DNA from: an uncultured Prevotella sp.
Lineage (GTDB): Bacteria > Bacteroidota > Bacteroidia > Bacteroidales > Bacteroidaceae
Assembly: GCA_905236875.1 (NCBI GenBank)
Contig: CAJOQT010000108.1
Location: 17,828 to 81,827, forward strand
Direction: 5' to 3'
Length of the DNA: 64,000 nucleotides
Part shown: positions 9,174 through 16,779 of the stretch, piece by piece
Layout: every line of letters begins with the position of its first letter
Position numbering within the stretch: position 1 is the first letter of the stretch
The notes under the pieces: generated by a model
Database searches by the model: none
Told to the model about the DNA's origin: nothing
Seen by the model: the letters and a program-made list of their open reading frames with translations, nothing else
Translations under genes and position numbers: made by a program

Positions 9174-10514
9174 TTAAGCTATTTTGCGACAAATGAAAAG
9201 CTGATGCGTTGCATCCGACATCGTTGTGGCAAAGATAAAGACATCTCCACCATCTTTCAGATTCAGCCGTTTACGCAAGGATTCGGCACTCATGGGGAAG
9301 TTGCGTACGGCAATATTGGCATGTGTCACCCCCTTTAGGCTGTCCTTCAGTTCGCGCTTGTTCATTGAACAGGTTGCCTCAACACGGAACCTGCGGCCCG
9401 GGAAGTCGGTAACTTCATGGTCGGCAATAAACAGATGGGAGTTTGCAGAAAGTTCCTGAATGTGATAAAAAAGCGCGATTTCATCGAAACATCCTGCCTT
9501 CATGATGCTGGCATTAGGCTCATAGAGAAAGAGGGTTGCAGATGACGGACAACGGACTGTCTGGCTTGCTGCCTGCCACCGAAGAGACACATCCTTTCTC
9601 ATTCCTTCATTCCCATCTCGCATTTTTAATTGCTCATTTTTCATTTTAATGAACACCTGTTTCTCGCCATTGTGTAGCAGATTGACGCAAACCACTCGCA
9701 AACCCTCATTGGGAGCCTCATTCCTCATTCCTCCTTTCTCATTCCTCATTTCTATGAGCAGTTCCTTACATTCATTCTGCACACTGACAATATATACGGC
9801 AAAGTAATGATACATGATACCTTGTGTATTAGCCTCCAGGTCTTCCACCGCCTTGTGCCAGTCGAGCATGGGTGAGAGCTTTAGGATGATGCTGTCGGCC
9901 TTCTCGCACAGCAGGGGCAACAGCTCCAGCACGTTGGGGGTGCAGTCGGCTATAGAGTAGGTACGCTTGCCCTGAATGTCACGACGGGCCGGGTCAAGAT
10001 AGATGACACTGGCATGGTCAATGCGTCGCAGATAGTCTGCTGCGTTGTCGCAGACCACAGAACACTCCAGTCCAAGCAGGGCAAAGTTATGACGGGCTAT
10101 GTCGCATAGCGTCGGCTGCTGTTCTACATAGATACGACGCTCAAAGCCCTGAGACATGAAGTAGAAGTCAATGCCCAACCCACCCGTCAGGTCAATGAAT
10201 GTACCGTCCTTTGTGCATTCTTGTGTCCCGTCGGTAGCAGGCGAGCAGAGCTCGAGTGGTGTATGATGAATGATACATTGCTTATACTTTGCCGTTTGTT
10301 CACTCGAACATTGCTCCATGTTCAGGTGCGGAGGATAGAAGATTCCTTCTACAGCCGCCCAAGTCGGTAGCTTATGGCGTGCCATCTGCCATCCGGCTAT
10401 CTGCTGTAATGCCAGAGGCAGGTCAATGTCGCTCTTTCCGACTCCCTTCAGGGCTAGCCGGCGCACATCGTCTTCGCGATGCTCATGAATGAAATCTATT
10501 GTTGCCTGGTTCAC
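9174..10514 (-). CDS. Class I SAM-dependent methyltransferase, THUMP-like
   Basis: 446 residues from a GTG start; no ATG occurs until residue ~44. An N-terminal helical domain precedes a Rossmann methyltransferase fold (FIDLTGGLGIDFYFMS as the SAM loop, VIYLDPARRD as motif IV) and a C-terminal THUMP-like region. This arrangement matches a Bacteroidetes family of putative RNA or tRNA methyltransferases; the substrate is unknown. The gene carries four in-frame repeat insertions: two heptamer arrays read as MRNE-rich stretches (9596-9656, 9706-9762) and two degenerate copies of the 7853-7943 core (9535-9590, 10203-10262). It therefore exceeds its probable native length while staying open. Confidence 0.8.
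   Translation of the reverse strand: MNQATIDFIHEHREDDVRRLALKGVGKSDIDLPLALQQIAGWQMARHKLPTWAAVEGIFYPPHLNMEQCSSEQTAKYKQCIIHHTPLELCSPATDGTQECTKDGTFIDLTGGLGIDFYFMSQGFERRIYVEQQPTLCDIARHNFALLGLECSVVCDNAADYLRRIDHASVIYLDPARRDIQGKRTYSIADCTPNVLELLPLLCEKADSIILKLSPMLDWHKAVEDLEANTQGIMYHYFAVYIVSVQNECKELLIEMRNEKGGMRNEAPNEGLRVVCVNLLHNGEKQVFIKMKNEQLKMRDGNEGMRKDVSLRWQAASQTVRCPSSATLFLYEPNASIMKAGCFDEIALFYHIQELSANSHLFIADHEVTDFPGRRFRVEATCSMNKRELKDSLKGVTHANIAVRNFPMSAESLRKRLNLKDGGDVFIFATTMSDATHQLFICRKIA
9535..9762. repeat. Cluster of in-frame repeat insertions in the methyltransferase
   Basis: Contains two arrays of the 7-nt unit TCATTCC and variants (9596-9656 and 9706-9762), plus a degenerate minus-strand copy of the TCYGTTG element core (9535-9590). 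All are read in frame, as KNEQLKMRDGNEG, MRNEKGGMRNEA and AASQTVRCPSS. A further core copy in plus orientation lies at 10203-10262. Confidence 0.65.
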
Positions 10515-10656
10515 TTTGGGGGATAAGTAATATGTCCAGAACCCAGAAAAGGCAAGGTTGAACCTTCAACCAAAGTGCCACTCTTGTTTACAGGCACCTG
10601 TTCGGAAGACATCTAACGTGCCTCAAATCCCGATGTGAAGAGTTTGAGGCACGTGA
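10508..10656. other. Structured intergenic region with nested inverted repeats
   Basis: Three dyads occur between the ACT gene and the methyltransferase: CACTTTGG/CCAAAGTG (10512-10519 with 10571-10578, covering the GTG start), GGTTGAA/TTCAACC near 10557-10571, and a perfect 12-bp stem ACGTGCCTCAAA (10616-10627 with 10643-10654, 15-nt loop). There is no T-run, so a classical terminator is unlikely. It may end the ACT transcript or shape the methyltransferase leader. Confidence 0.5.
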
Positions 10657-10671
10657 CGTCAGGTGCTGCAA

Positions 10672-11100
10672 CTATACCAGTTTGCTGAGGTCTTTCTCTG
10701 CAATGAATTTCAGCTTGTTGAGAATGATGACCTCGCGTGCCTTCTCGCGGTTGTCGGTACGGAACACCATGATTCCCTTGCCGCGCAGCAGGAAGGTGTA
10801 CATGTAGGCAATGTTGATGCCGGCATCGCTAAAGGTCTTAACGGCATCGGCTGCGCGTCCAGGCTCGTCGTCGAGCTCGAGGGCGAGCACATCGCTCAAA
10901 TTGACGGCCACGCCTGCCTTCTTCAGTTCCTCATAGGCGCGGAGGGGTTCGGAGCAGATGAGCCGATAGATGCCAAACTCTGCCGTGTCGGCGATGGTGG
11001 AGGCCACAATCTGTATCTTGGCCTCTTTCAATACTTCAAGAACCTTGACAAGGGTGCCTGAACGGTTCTCGATGAAAATGGATAACTGATGGATAGTCAT
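10672..11100 (-). CDS. Tandem ACT domain protein
   Basis: 142 residues made of two ACT domains. The first begins IHQLSIFIENRSGTLVKVLEVL, the second LALELDDEPGRAADAVKTFSDAGI; both have the regulatory G-x-L or P-G-R-A turn that binds small ligands, usually amino acids. In Bacteroidetes and other anaerobes this protein is typically encoded beside a phenylacetate-CoA ligase, as here (48 bp downstream of it on the minus strand), so it probably senses an aromatic or branched amino acid and modulates the ligase. The ligand is not visible from sequence. Confidence 0.88.
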   Translation of the reverse strand: MTIHQLSIFIENRSGTLVKVLEVLKEAKIQIVASTIADTAEFGIYRLICSEPLRAYEELKKAGVAVNLSDVLALELDDEPGRAADAVKTFSDAGINIAYMYTFLLRGKGIMVFRTDNREKAREVIILNKLKFIAEKDLSKLV

Positions 11101-11118
11101 AATGTTTACATTTTTAAC

Positions 11119-11150
11119 ATCCCTCCCTAGGGAGGGATTGGGTGGGGTTA
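11119..11150. repeat. GC palindrome between paaK and the ACT gene
   Basis: AATCCCTCCC-like palindrome centred on CCTAGG (ATCCCTCCCTAGGGAGGGAT) followed by GGGTGGGG. It fills most of the short spacer and ends at the paaK stop. Same GC-palindrome class as the copies at 53417, 53983 and 57949. Confidence 0.7.
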
Positions 11151-12467
11151 CTGATAGACTTTGCGCTTGTCAACGACACGGACGGCCTTGCCTTCGCTGA
11201 CAGGCAGTGTGCCGCGAGGCACGAGCTTGACGCGTGGGGTGAGCAGGATCTCGTCCTTCAGGGAACGGGTAATGTCCTTGCTGAGTTGCTGCAAGCGGCT
11301 ATAGTCGTCGGTGAACATGTCGGCGAGTTCTACCTCGACGGTCATGTTGTCGTTGTTGTCATCGGTGGTCAGGGTGATGAGGTAGTTGTTGCCTAACTCC
11401 TTGAAGTTCATCAGAATCTTCTCAATCTGGATGGGGAAGATGTTGACGCCACGAAGCACCATCATGTCGTCGGAACGGCCACGCATGCGGTCCAGACGGA
11501 TATGGTTGCGGCCACAGGGACAACTGCGTCCGAGGACTCGGGTAAGGTCGCGGGTACGGTAGCGCAGCAACGGCATGGCCTCGCGGCAGAGGGTGGTGAG
11601 TACCAGCTCGCCAATCTCACCGTCGGGCACGGGTTCTAATGTCTCGGGATTGACAATCTCGACGATGTAATAGTCTTCCCAGAAGTGCAGTCCGTTCTGC
11701 TCCTTACACTCGAAACCTACGCCAGGACCGCACATCTCGCTCATCCCAAACGAGTTGTAGGCCTTGACGCCCATCATGTCCTCGATGCGCTTGCGCTGCT
11801 CCTCGCTATGAGGCTCGGCTCCGATGGCAAGCACCTTCAGCTTGGTATCACGGCGCGGGTCAACGCCCTGCTCCTGCATCACCTCGAAGAGGCGGGTGAC
11901 GTATGAGGGCACGGCATGGATAGCCGTAGTGCCGAAGTCAGTGATGAACTTGATCTGTCTTAATGAGTTGCCGGCAGCGGCGGGTACAGTGAGCATGCCC
12001 AGCTTTTCGGCACCATACTGGAAGCCGAGTCCACCGGTGAACATGCCGTAGCCACTGGAGTTCTGGAACACATCGTCGGGCCGGAGGCCTACCATCCACA
12101 GGTTACGTGCCACCTGGTTGGCCCATTCGTCGAGGTCTTTCTTTGTGTGCAGGATGACAGTCGGATTACCCGTCGTACCGCTCGAGGAGTGCAGACGTAC
12201 GCAGTCGCGGAGGGGTACGCAGGCCATACCGAAGGGGTAATTGTCGCGCAGGTCGCTCTTCGTAGTGAAGGGCAGCTTCCGAACATCGTCCAGTGTCTTG
12301 ATGTCATCGGGGGTGATGCCTGCCTCCTTGAATTTCTTCTGATAAATGGCATTGTTCATGCAGTGATGCACGGTCTCCTTGAGGCGTTCCAGCTGGAATG
12401 CCTCAATCTGTTCACGCGTCATGGTTTCGCGTTCTGGATTGAAGTAGGGTGAATTTAAATCTTTCAT
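11148..12467 (-). CDS. paaK: Phenylacetate-CoA ligase
   Basis: 439 residues, the normal length for the short PaaK family of adenylate-forming enzymes. The P-loop LHSSSGTTGNPTVI, the A5-like SFGMSEMCGPG and the C-terminal hinge and lysine region are present. A cysteine pair (RSCPCGRNH) is typical of PaaK. It activates phenylacetate or related aryl acids to CoA thioesters with ATP. No paa ring-oxygenation genes are nearby. In gut anaerobes the paired ACT-PaaK genes are more likely to serve aryl-acid re-assimilation into aromatic amino acids; that is inference. Confidence 0.92.
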   Translation of the reverse strand: MKDLNSPYFNPERETMTREQIEAFQLERLKETVHHCMNNAIYQKKFKEAGITPDDIKTLDDVRKLPFTTKSDLRDNYPFGMACVPLRDCVRLHSSSGTTGNPTVILHTKKDLDEWANQVARNLWMVGLRPDDVFQNSSGYGMFTGGLGFQYGAEKLGMLTVPAAAGNSLRQIKFITDFGTTAIHAVPSYVTRLFEVMQEQGVDPRRDTKLKVLAIGAEPHSEEQRKRIEDMMGVKAYNSFGMSEMCGPGVGFECKEQNGLHFWEDYYIVEIVNPETLEPVPDGEIGELVLTTLCREAMPLLRYRTRDLTRVLGRSCPCGRNHIRLDRMRGRSDDMMVLRGVNIFPIQIEKILMNFKELGNNYLITLTTDDNNDNMTVEVELADMFTDDYSRLQQLSKDITRSLKDEILLTPRVKLVPRGTLPVSEGKAVRVVDKRKVYQ

Positions 12468-12521
12468 TCTTTCTTTATGTTGTTTTTAATGTCATATTCG
12501 CTGTGCGATAGGTTGGTGGCG

Positions 12522-13136
12522 TTAGAAGAACTTCACAATGTCGTCCAATGGTCTTCTTTCCGGACGGTTCGGCTCTTCGGCTCTGTAGCCAAGGGCAATG
12601 ACTGCCATGATGGTCTCGCTCTCCGGGATATTGAAGAGTGTGCGAAGGGCATCGGCATCACGCATTCCCATAATGAGTGTGTCGAAGCCCATGGCTCTGG
12701 CCTTCATAATGAGGTAGCAGTTGCTCAGGCCATTGTCGTAGGCTCCCCATCCGTCGCCCACCTCATTGGTCTGATTGCCCTGGAAGAAGCCGGACTTGCC
12801 TCTCTCGAATGTTGAGACAATCAGGACGGGGGCATTCTTGATCCGGTCCTTGTTGCCTCCTACCAGATCCTGGACTGCCGCCAGTTTCTCGTCGCTGATA
12901 GCCACATAATATTTCGTCGGCTGCTGATTGGCCCACGAGGGAGCCTCCTGTGTTGCCGTGAGAAGCTCACGGACCTCTGCCTCAGAGATGGTCTTTGAGG
13001 CATCATAGCTACGGACACTTCTTCTTGATGTCAGTACTTCATCGAAAGACACGCCTTTCGTTTCCTTGTTCTCGTTACAGCCAGTCAAGGCTATCAGTGC
13101 TGCTATGGCACTCAAAATCAATAATTTCCGTCTCAT
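12522..13136 (-). CDS. Nitroreductase family lipoprotein
   Basis: 204 residues from ATG 13136; the longer frame above it has no support. The N-terminus is a lipoprotein signal (LIALTGCNENK; lipobox L-T-G-C), which is unusual for an FMN oxidoreductase. It is followed by the nitroreductase core, with FDEVLTSRRSVRSYD and the C-terminal IALGYRAEEPNRPERRPLDD. It should bind FMN and reduce nitro or quinone-like substrates with a reduced nicotinamide or other donor, here anchored at the membrane outside the cytoplasm. TATATTTG on the minus strand (13176-13183) is a good -7 box. Confidence 0.88.
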   Translation of the reverse strand: MRRKLLILSAIAALIALTGCNENKETKGVSFDEVLTSRRSVRSYDASKTISEAEVRELLTATQEAPSWANQQPTKYYVAISDEKLAAVQDLVGGNKDRIKNAPVLIVSTFERGKSGFFQGNQTNEVGDGWGAYDNGLSNCYLIMKARAMGFDTLIMGMRDADALRTLFNIPESETIMAVIALGYRAEEPNRPERRPLDDIVKFF

Positions 13137-13175
13137 AAGTTTGTTTTTTGCTGGGTTTTTGTCAAAATTTGGGTA

Positions 13176-13213
13176 CAAATATAACGATAATTCTGCAATT
13201 TCCATTATCTTTG
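13176..13213. promoter_or_regulatory. Divergent -7 boxes for nitroreductase (-) and M20 deacetylase (+)
   Basis: TATATTTG on the minus strand at 13176-13183 and TATCTTTG on the plus strand at 13206-13213 both match TAnnTTTG. Neither has a perfect -33 TTTG, so they are weaker calls. Confidence 0.5.
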
Positions 13214-13232
13214 CAAATAAATTTATGAAAAC

Positions 13233-14294
13233 ATGAAAGAGAAGAGTCAATATGTACAGGACGCGGTGGAACTGCTGGAGTGTCTGATAGCCAAACCCAG
13301 CATCAGCCGCGAGGAGACGCTGGCAGCCGAGGTGTTGCAGGTGCAGATGGAAGCATGGGGACTGAACCCCAGACGCATTGGCAATAATGTTGTAGCATAC
13401 GATACCCTGGACGACAGTAAGCCTACCTTGCTGCTGAATGCACATATCGACACGGTGAAGCCTGTCAGTACCTGGACACGTGACCCCTACAAGCCTACGC
13501 TGGAGGGTGACCGGATCTACGGACTGGGGGCTAACGACTGCGGCGGTGGGCTGGTGAGTCTGCTACAGGCCTATCGGCTATTGCGTCAGAAGTCCGTTCC
13601 TTATAATATAATATATGTGGCGTCTGCCGAAGAAGAGGTAAGCGGACAGAACGGTATCGCCAAGGTGCTGCCACTGCTGCCGAAGGTTGACGTCGCCATC
13701 GTAGGTGAGCCGACCGGTATGCAGCCCGCCATAGCCGAGAAGGGACTGATGGTTATCGATGGTGTGGCACGTGGCAAGAGCGGACATGCGGCACGCGACG
13801 AGGGCGCGAATGCCATTTATGAGGCGCTGGACGATCTGGTGTGGCTGCGTGACTACAGGTTCAAGAAGGAGAGTGAACTGCTGGGACCGACAAAGATGAC
13901 GGTTACCATCATCAATAGCGGCACGCAGCATAATGTCGTGCCTGACGAGTGCCACTTCGTCATCGACGTGCGAACCAATGAATATTACCAGAATGAGTTC
14001 TTGTTTGCCTTCCTTCAGAAGCACATGAAGAAGTGTGAGCTGAAGGCCCGCTCGTTCAGACTTTCTTCGTCACATATCCCCTTGGACCATCCGCTGGTGC
14101 AGCGTTGCATACAGTTGGGTATGACACCTTATGGGTCGCCAACGTTGAGCGACCAGGCGTTGATGACCTTTCCGTCGCTGAAGTTGGGGCCTGGAGAGTC
14201 GTCCCGCTCACATACCGCAGACGAGTATGTCTGCATCAGCGAGATAGAACATGCCATTAAAACGTATGTTCAATTAATAGTTAGTAATGGATAG
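13233..14294 (+). CDS. argE: M20 family deacetylase, ArgE-type
   Basis: 353 residues. The metallopeptidase core shows NAHIDTVKP (first metal ligands), GLGANDCGGG (bridging Asp), SAEEEVSG (catalytic Glu and ligand) and VGEPTG, then the dimerisation domain. Bacteroidetes make arginine through N-succinyl or N-acetyl intermediates with carbamoylation before deacylation, so the likely substrate is N-acyl-citrulline. That fits with the argF'-type transcarbamylase and argD also found in this window. Its own divergent promoter region lies upstream. Confidence 0.85.
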   Translation: MKEKSQYVQDAVELLECLIAKPSISREETLAAEVLQVQMEAWGLNPRRIGNNVVAYDTLDDSKPTLLLNAHIDTVKPVSTWTRDPYKPTLEGDRIYGLGANDCGGGLVSLLQAYRLLRQKSVPYNIIYVASAEEEVSGQNGIAKVLPLLPKVDVAIVGEPTGMQPAIAEKGLMVIDGVARGKSGHAARDEGANAIYEALDDLVWLRDYRFKKESELLGPTKMTVTIINSGTQHNVVPDECHFVIDVRTNEYYQNEFLFAFLQKHMKKCELKARSFRLSSSHIPLDHPLVQRCIQLGMTPYGSPTLSDQALMTFPSLKLGPGESSRSHTADEYVCISEIEHAIKTYVQLIVSNG

Positions 14295-14316
14295 TTACTG
14301 ATTATAAACCCATCAA

Positions 14317-15921
14317 CTAACGTCTGAGCCACTGCATGGGGTTGAGGGCTGCCTTGCCCTTACGCAGCTGGAATTGCAGGACACCATCGGAACCCACGGT
14401 GCCGAGCTTTTGTCCTGTGCTGACCGTCTGGCCGCGATTGACACTGACAGAACCAAGATTGCCATAAACGGAGAAGTAGGTACCGTGACGCACGATGATG
14501 GCAGTGATGCCGGAATAGTTGAAGATCATGCTCACCTCGCCATTGAAGATGCAACGGACGGCAGCTCCCGGCTGTCCCTTCAGATTGACTCCCTTGTTGT
14601 CGAGTCGTACGTTGCGCAATCCCTCCACGTTATACTGTCCAAAGCTGTTAACCACCTGGTAGGATCCGCTGATGGGCATGGGGAAACGGCCTCGGTTGCT
14701 TTCAAAGTTACTGCTCAGCTTGCGGTCTTCTGTGTTATAGCTGGTCACGGCCTCTGTCTCACGTCTGACCTCGGCCAGCTCCCGGTCGCGGGCCTTACGC
14801 TCCTCGGCAGCTTTACGTTCGGCTGCCAGACGTTCACGCTCTGCCTCACGGGCCAGTCGTTCTGCCTCGCGCTTCTGGCGCTTTTCAGCAGCACGGGCCT
14901 GTGCCTTCAGCCGTTCCTCTTTAGCCTTGGCCTCGGCAATGCGACGGGCGTTCTCACGTTCCTGACGTTCTGCTTCTGCCTTCTTACGTGCCAGCTCCTC
15001 CCTGCGTTTTTTGGCAGCAGCAGCTTCTGCCTTTCGCTTGGCCTCTGCCTCGGCACGGGCCTTGGCGCGTGCCACCTCTTCGGCAATCAGCTTGTCAATC
15101 TGGGCATTGAGGGTTGCATCCTTCTTCCGCTGTTGTTCGATGAGTGCCAGGATGGTCTTATGTTCTTTCTGGAGCGTGGTGACCACCTTCTGCTGTTCGG
15201 CTTGCGACGTTTCCAGCTCGCGATGTGTCGTCAGGTCACGGCGTAACAGCTTGTCCTTTTGGTCCTTGGCCTCCAGCAAAACGGCCTGCACACGCATCAG
15301 TTCGTTCTTCTTCTGCATGATAGCCTCACCCTGCGAACGCTGATAGGATGCATAGTGACGCATGAAGATCATGCGACGGTACATCTGTGAAAAGTTCTTG
15401 GCACTGAAGATGAACATCAGTTTGCTTTGCATGGAGCGGTTACGATGCATGTAACGCAATGAGCGCACGTACTCCTTCTTATGCTGGTCTAACTGTTCCT
15501 GAAGCTTGAGCAGTTCACGGTTGAGCTGTTCGATAGTGTCATTCAGGTGTGTCAGATCTACGCGCATGGCCTCAATACTCCTTTTCTTGTCTTCTATCTC
15601 TGTATTGAGTACCATCAGGTTCTGCAGCCTGTTCTTTACGTCCTTTTCATTATCGCGAAGGCGCCGCTCCTGTACCTTGATCTGCTCCTGTAGCTTCTGC
15701 CGTTCGTTCTGCAACCCCTGGATGGTTGAGTTGGTGGGCGTTGCCGGCTTTTTCTTTTGGGTAGCTTTCTTCTTGCCGGCCGGTTTCTTCTTGGCTGCCG
15801 GTTTCTTTTTCTGTTGCACAGCAGTAGCTGTCGGTTTCTTCTGAGTTTTCTTACGCTGTTGGGCGTAGGGTGTCAGGCAGAAACCGAGCAGGAGTATCAG
15901 GACGACCAGCAGTCTCTTCAT
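14317..15921 (-). CDS. EnvC-like murein hydrolase activator (degenerate LytM domain)
   Basis: 534 residues. A signal peptide (LLVVLILLLGFCLTPYAQ) is followed by a Lys/Ala/Pro-rich linker, a long coiled coil (about residues 65-390, E/R/K/A-rich) and a C-terminal M23/LytM fold. The expected zinc ligands are replaced: NKGVNLKGQPG instead of H-x(n)-D, VYGNL instead of Y-x-H-L, and LQFQLR instead of LHFELR. That loss is the hallmark of EnvC-type proteins, which activate amidases at the division septum rather than cutting murein. It heads 3' into the convergent deacetylase gene and follows the DUF4292 gene by 9 bp. Confidence 0.9.
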   Translation of the reverse strand: MKRLLVVLILLLGFCLTPYAQQRKKTQKKPTATAVQQKKKPAAKKKPAGKKKATQKKKPATPTNSTIQGLQNERQKLQEQIKVQERRLRDNEKDVKNRLQNLMVLNTEIEDKKRSIEAMRVDLTHLNDTIEQLNRELLKLQEQLDQHKKEYVRSLRYMHRNRSMQSKLMFIFSAKNFSQMYRRMIFMRHYASYQRSQGEAIMQKKNELMRVQAVLLEAKDQKDKLLRRDLTTHRELETSQAEQQKVVTTLQKEHKTILALIEQQRKKDATLNAQIDKLIAEEVARAKARAEAEAKRKAEAAAAKKRREELARKKAEAERQERENARRIAEAKAKEERLKAQARAAEKRQKREAERLAREAERERLAAERKAAEERKARDRELAEVRRETEAVTSYNTEDRKLSSNFESNRGRFPMPISGSYQVVNSFGQYNVEGLRNVRLDNKGVNLKGQPGAAVRCIFNGEVSMIFNYSGITAIIVRHGTYFSVYGNLGSVSVNRGQTVSTGQKLGTVGSDGVLQFQLRKGKAALNPMQWLRR

Positions 15922-15930
15922 AGGGAACTT

Positions 15931-16779
15931 TTACAGGGCCATGAAACGACGGAGAATTTCATCGACAGTCACCTCGCGATAGCTCGATGAGACTTCTGTA
16001 CGTGTGTTCCAGTTGTCTTCGTGTTTAATATAGTTGAGTATCATGTTAAGCTTCACTTCCTTCTCGGGGGTGGTGAAGGTGATGTTGTTCTCGCAGGGGA
16101 AGAACTTCCTGTTCATGGCACGGAAATCCTCATAGTCCCAGTTGAGTTGGGTATTTCCACGGAACGGGTCGGCATAGATGACATTGGCCATACGGATGCG
16201 TGCCCTGTCCTTCGTTGCCAGCCAGCGATACTGCATCTTGCCGTCATCCAATCCGATGACGGCATCCTCGCCCGTCAAATCGGCATTCAGCTTATTCAGC
16301 AGGTCATCGGTCACCTTTGACTGTCCCGGTACGAAAAGCTCGTTCCAGAACAGTGCCTGGAGTGTATAGTAGTTCAGACCGCTGTTACGCAGGAAATCTA
16401 TAGAGCTATAGGTTGCCTTGATATATTGCTTGTTGATGCGGTCCATGATGAGCACGTACTCGGGGGTCAGCTCGATACGGCCGGCCTCGACGAACCCGAA
16501 TGCCATTAGTTGGAGACGTATGCAATCGTCACGTTTCATCTTGAGGTTTCCTGTCAGGGTGAGCTTCTGAACGCCCACCTCAATGGAAAACTTCACCTTA
16601 GAGGTAATGAACTTCTCGTAATGGGCATTGTCATTTACCTGCTGTAAGAACTGCTGCTGTTGCTGTACTGTGACCGTTGCCGGCTTGACAGGTTCTACAA
16701 CGGCCTTCTTCGATTTACATCCCCCGAAGAGGAAAGGTAGTGCCAACAGACTTACCTTCAAAAAATTTGCTGCTTTCAT
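15931..16779 (-). CDS. DUF4292 lipoprotein
   Basis: 282 residues. The signal peptide ends in a lipobox (LPFLFGGCKSKK), so a lipoprotein is expected. The body has VKFSIEVGVQKLTLTGNLKMKRDDCIRLQL, a LolA/LolB-like beta start that is typical of DUF4292. In Bacteroidetes this family is commonly encoded between a TPR protein and an EnvC-type peptidase, as here, suggesting an envelope assembly role; the LolB-like fold is inference. The start ATG overlaps the TAA of the TPR gene by one base. Confidence 0.87.
   Translation of the reverse strand: MKAANFLKVSLLALPFLFGGCKSKKAVVEPVKPATVTVQQQQQFLQQVNDNAHYEKFITSKVKFSIEVGVQKLTLTGNLKMKRDDCIRLQLMAFGFVEAGRIELTPEYVLIMDRINKQYIKATYSSIDFLRNSGLNYYTLQALFWNELFVPGQSKVTDDLLNKLNADLTGEDAVIGLDDGKMQYRWLATKDRARIRMANVIYADPFRGNTQLNWDYEDFRAMNRKFFPCENNITFTTPEKEVKLNMILNYIKHEDNWNTRTEVSSSYREVTVDEILRRFMAL

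Noticed and set aside
11148-12467. Phenylacetate catabolic locus
   Set aside because: Only the ligase and an ACT protein are present; none of the epoxidase or ring-opening paa genes is nearby.
14374-15246. 290-codon plus-strand frame opposite the EnvC-like gene
   Set aside because: Shadow of the low-complexity coiled-coil coding strand; leucine/cysteine-rich and without a start context.
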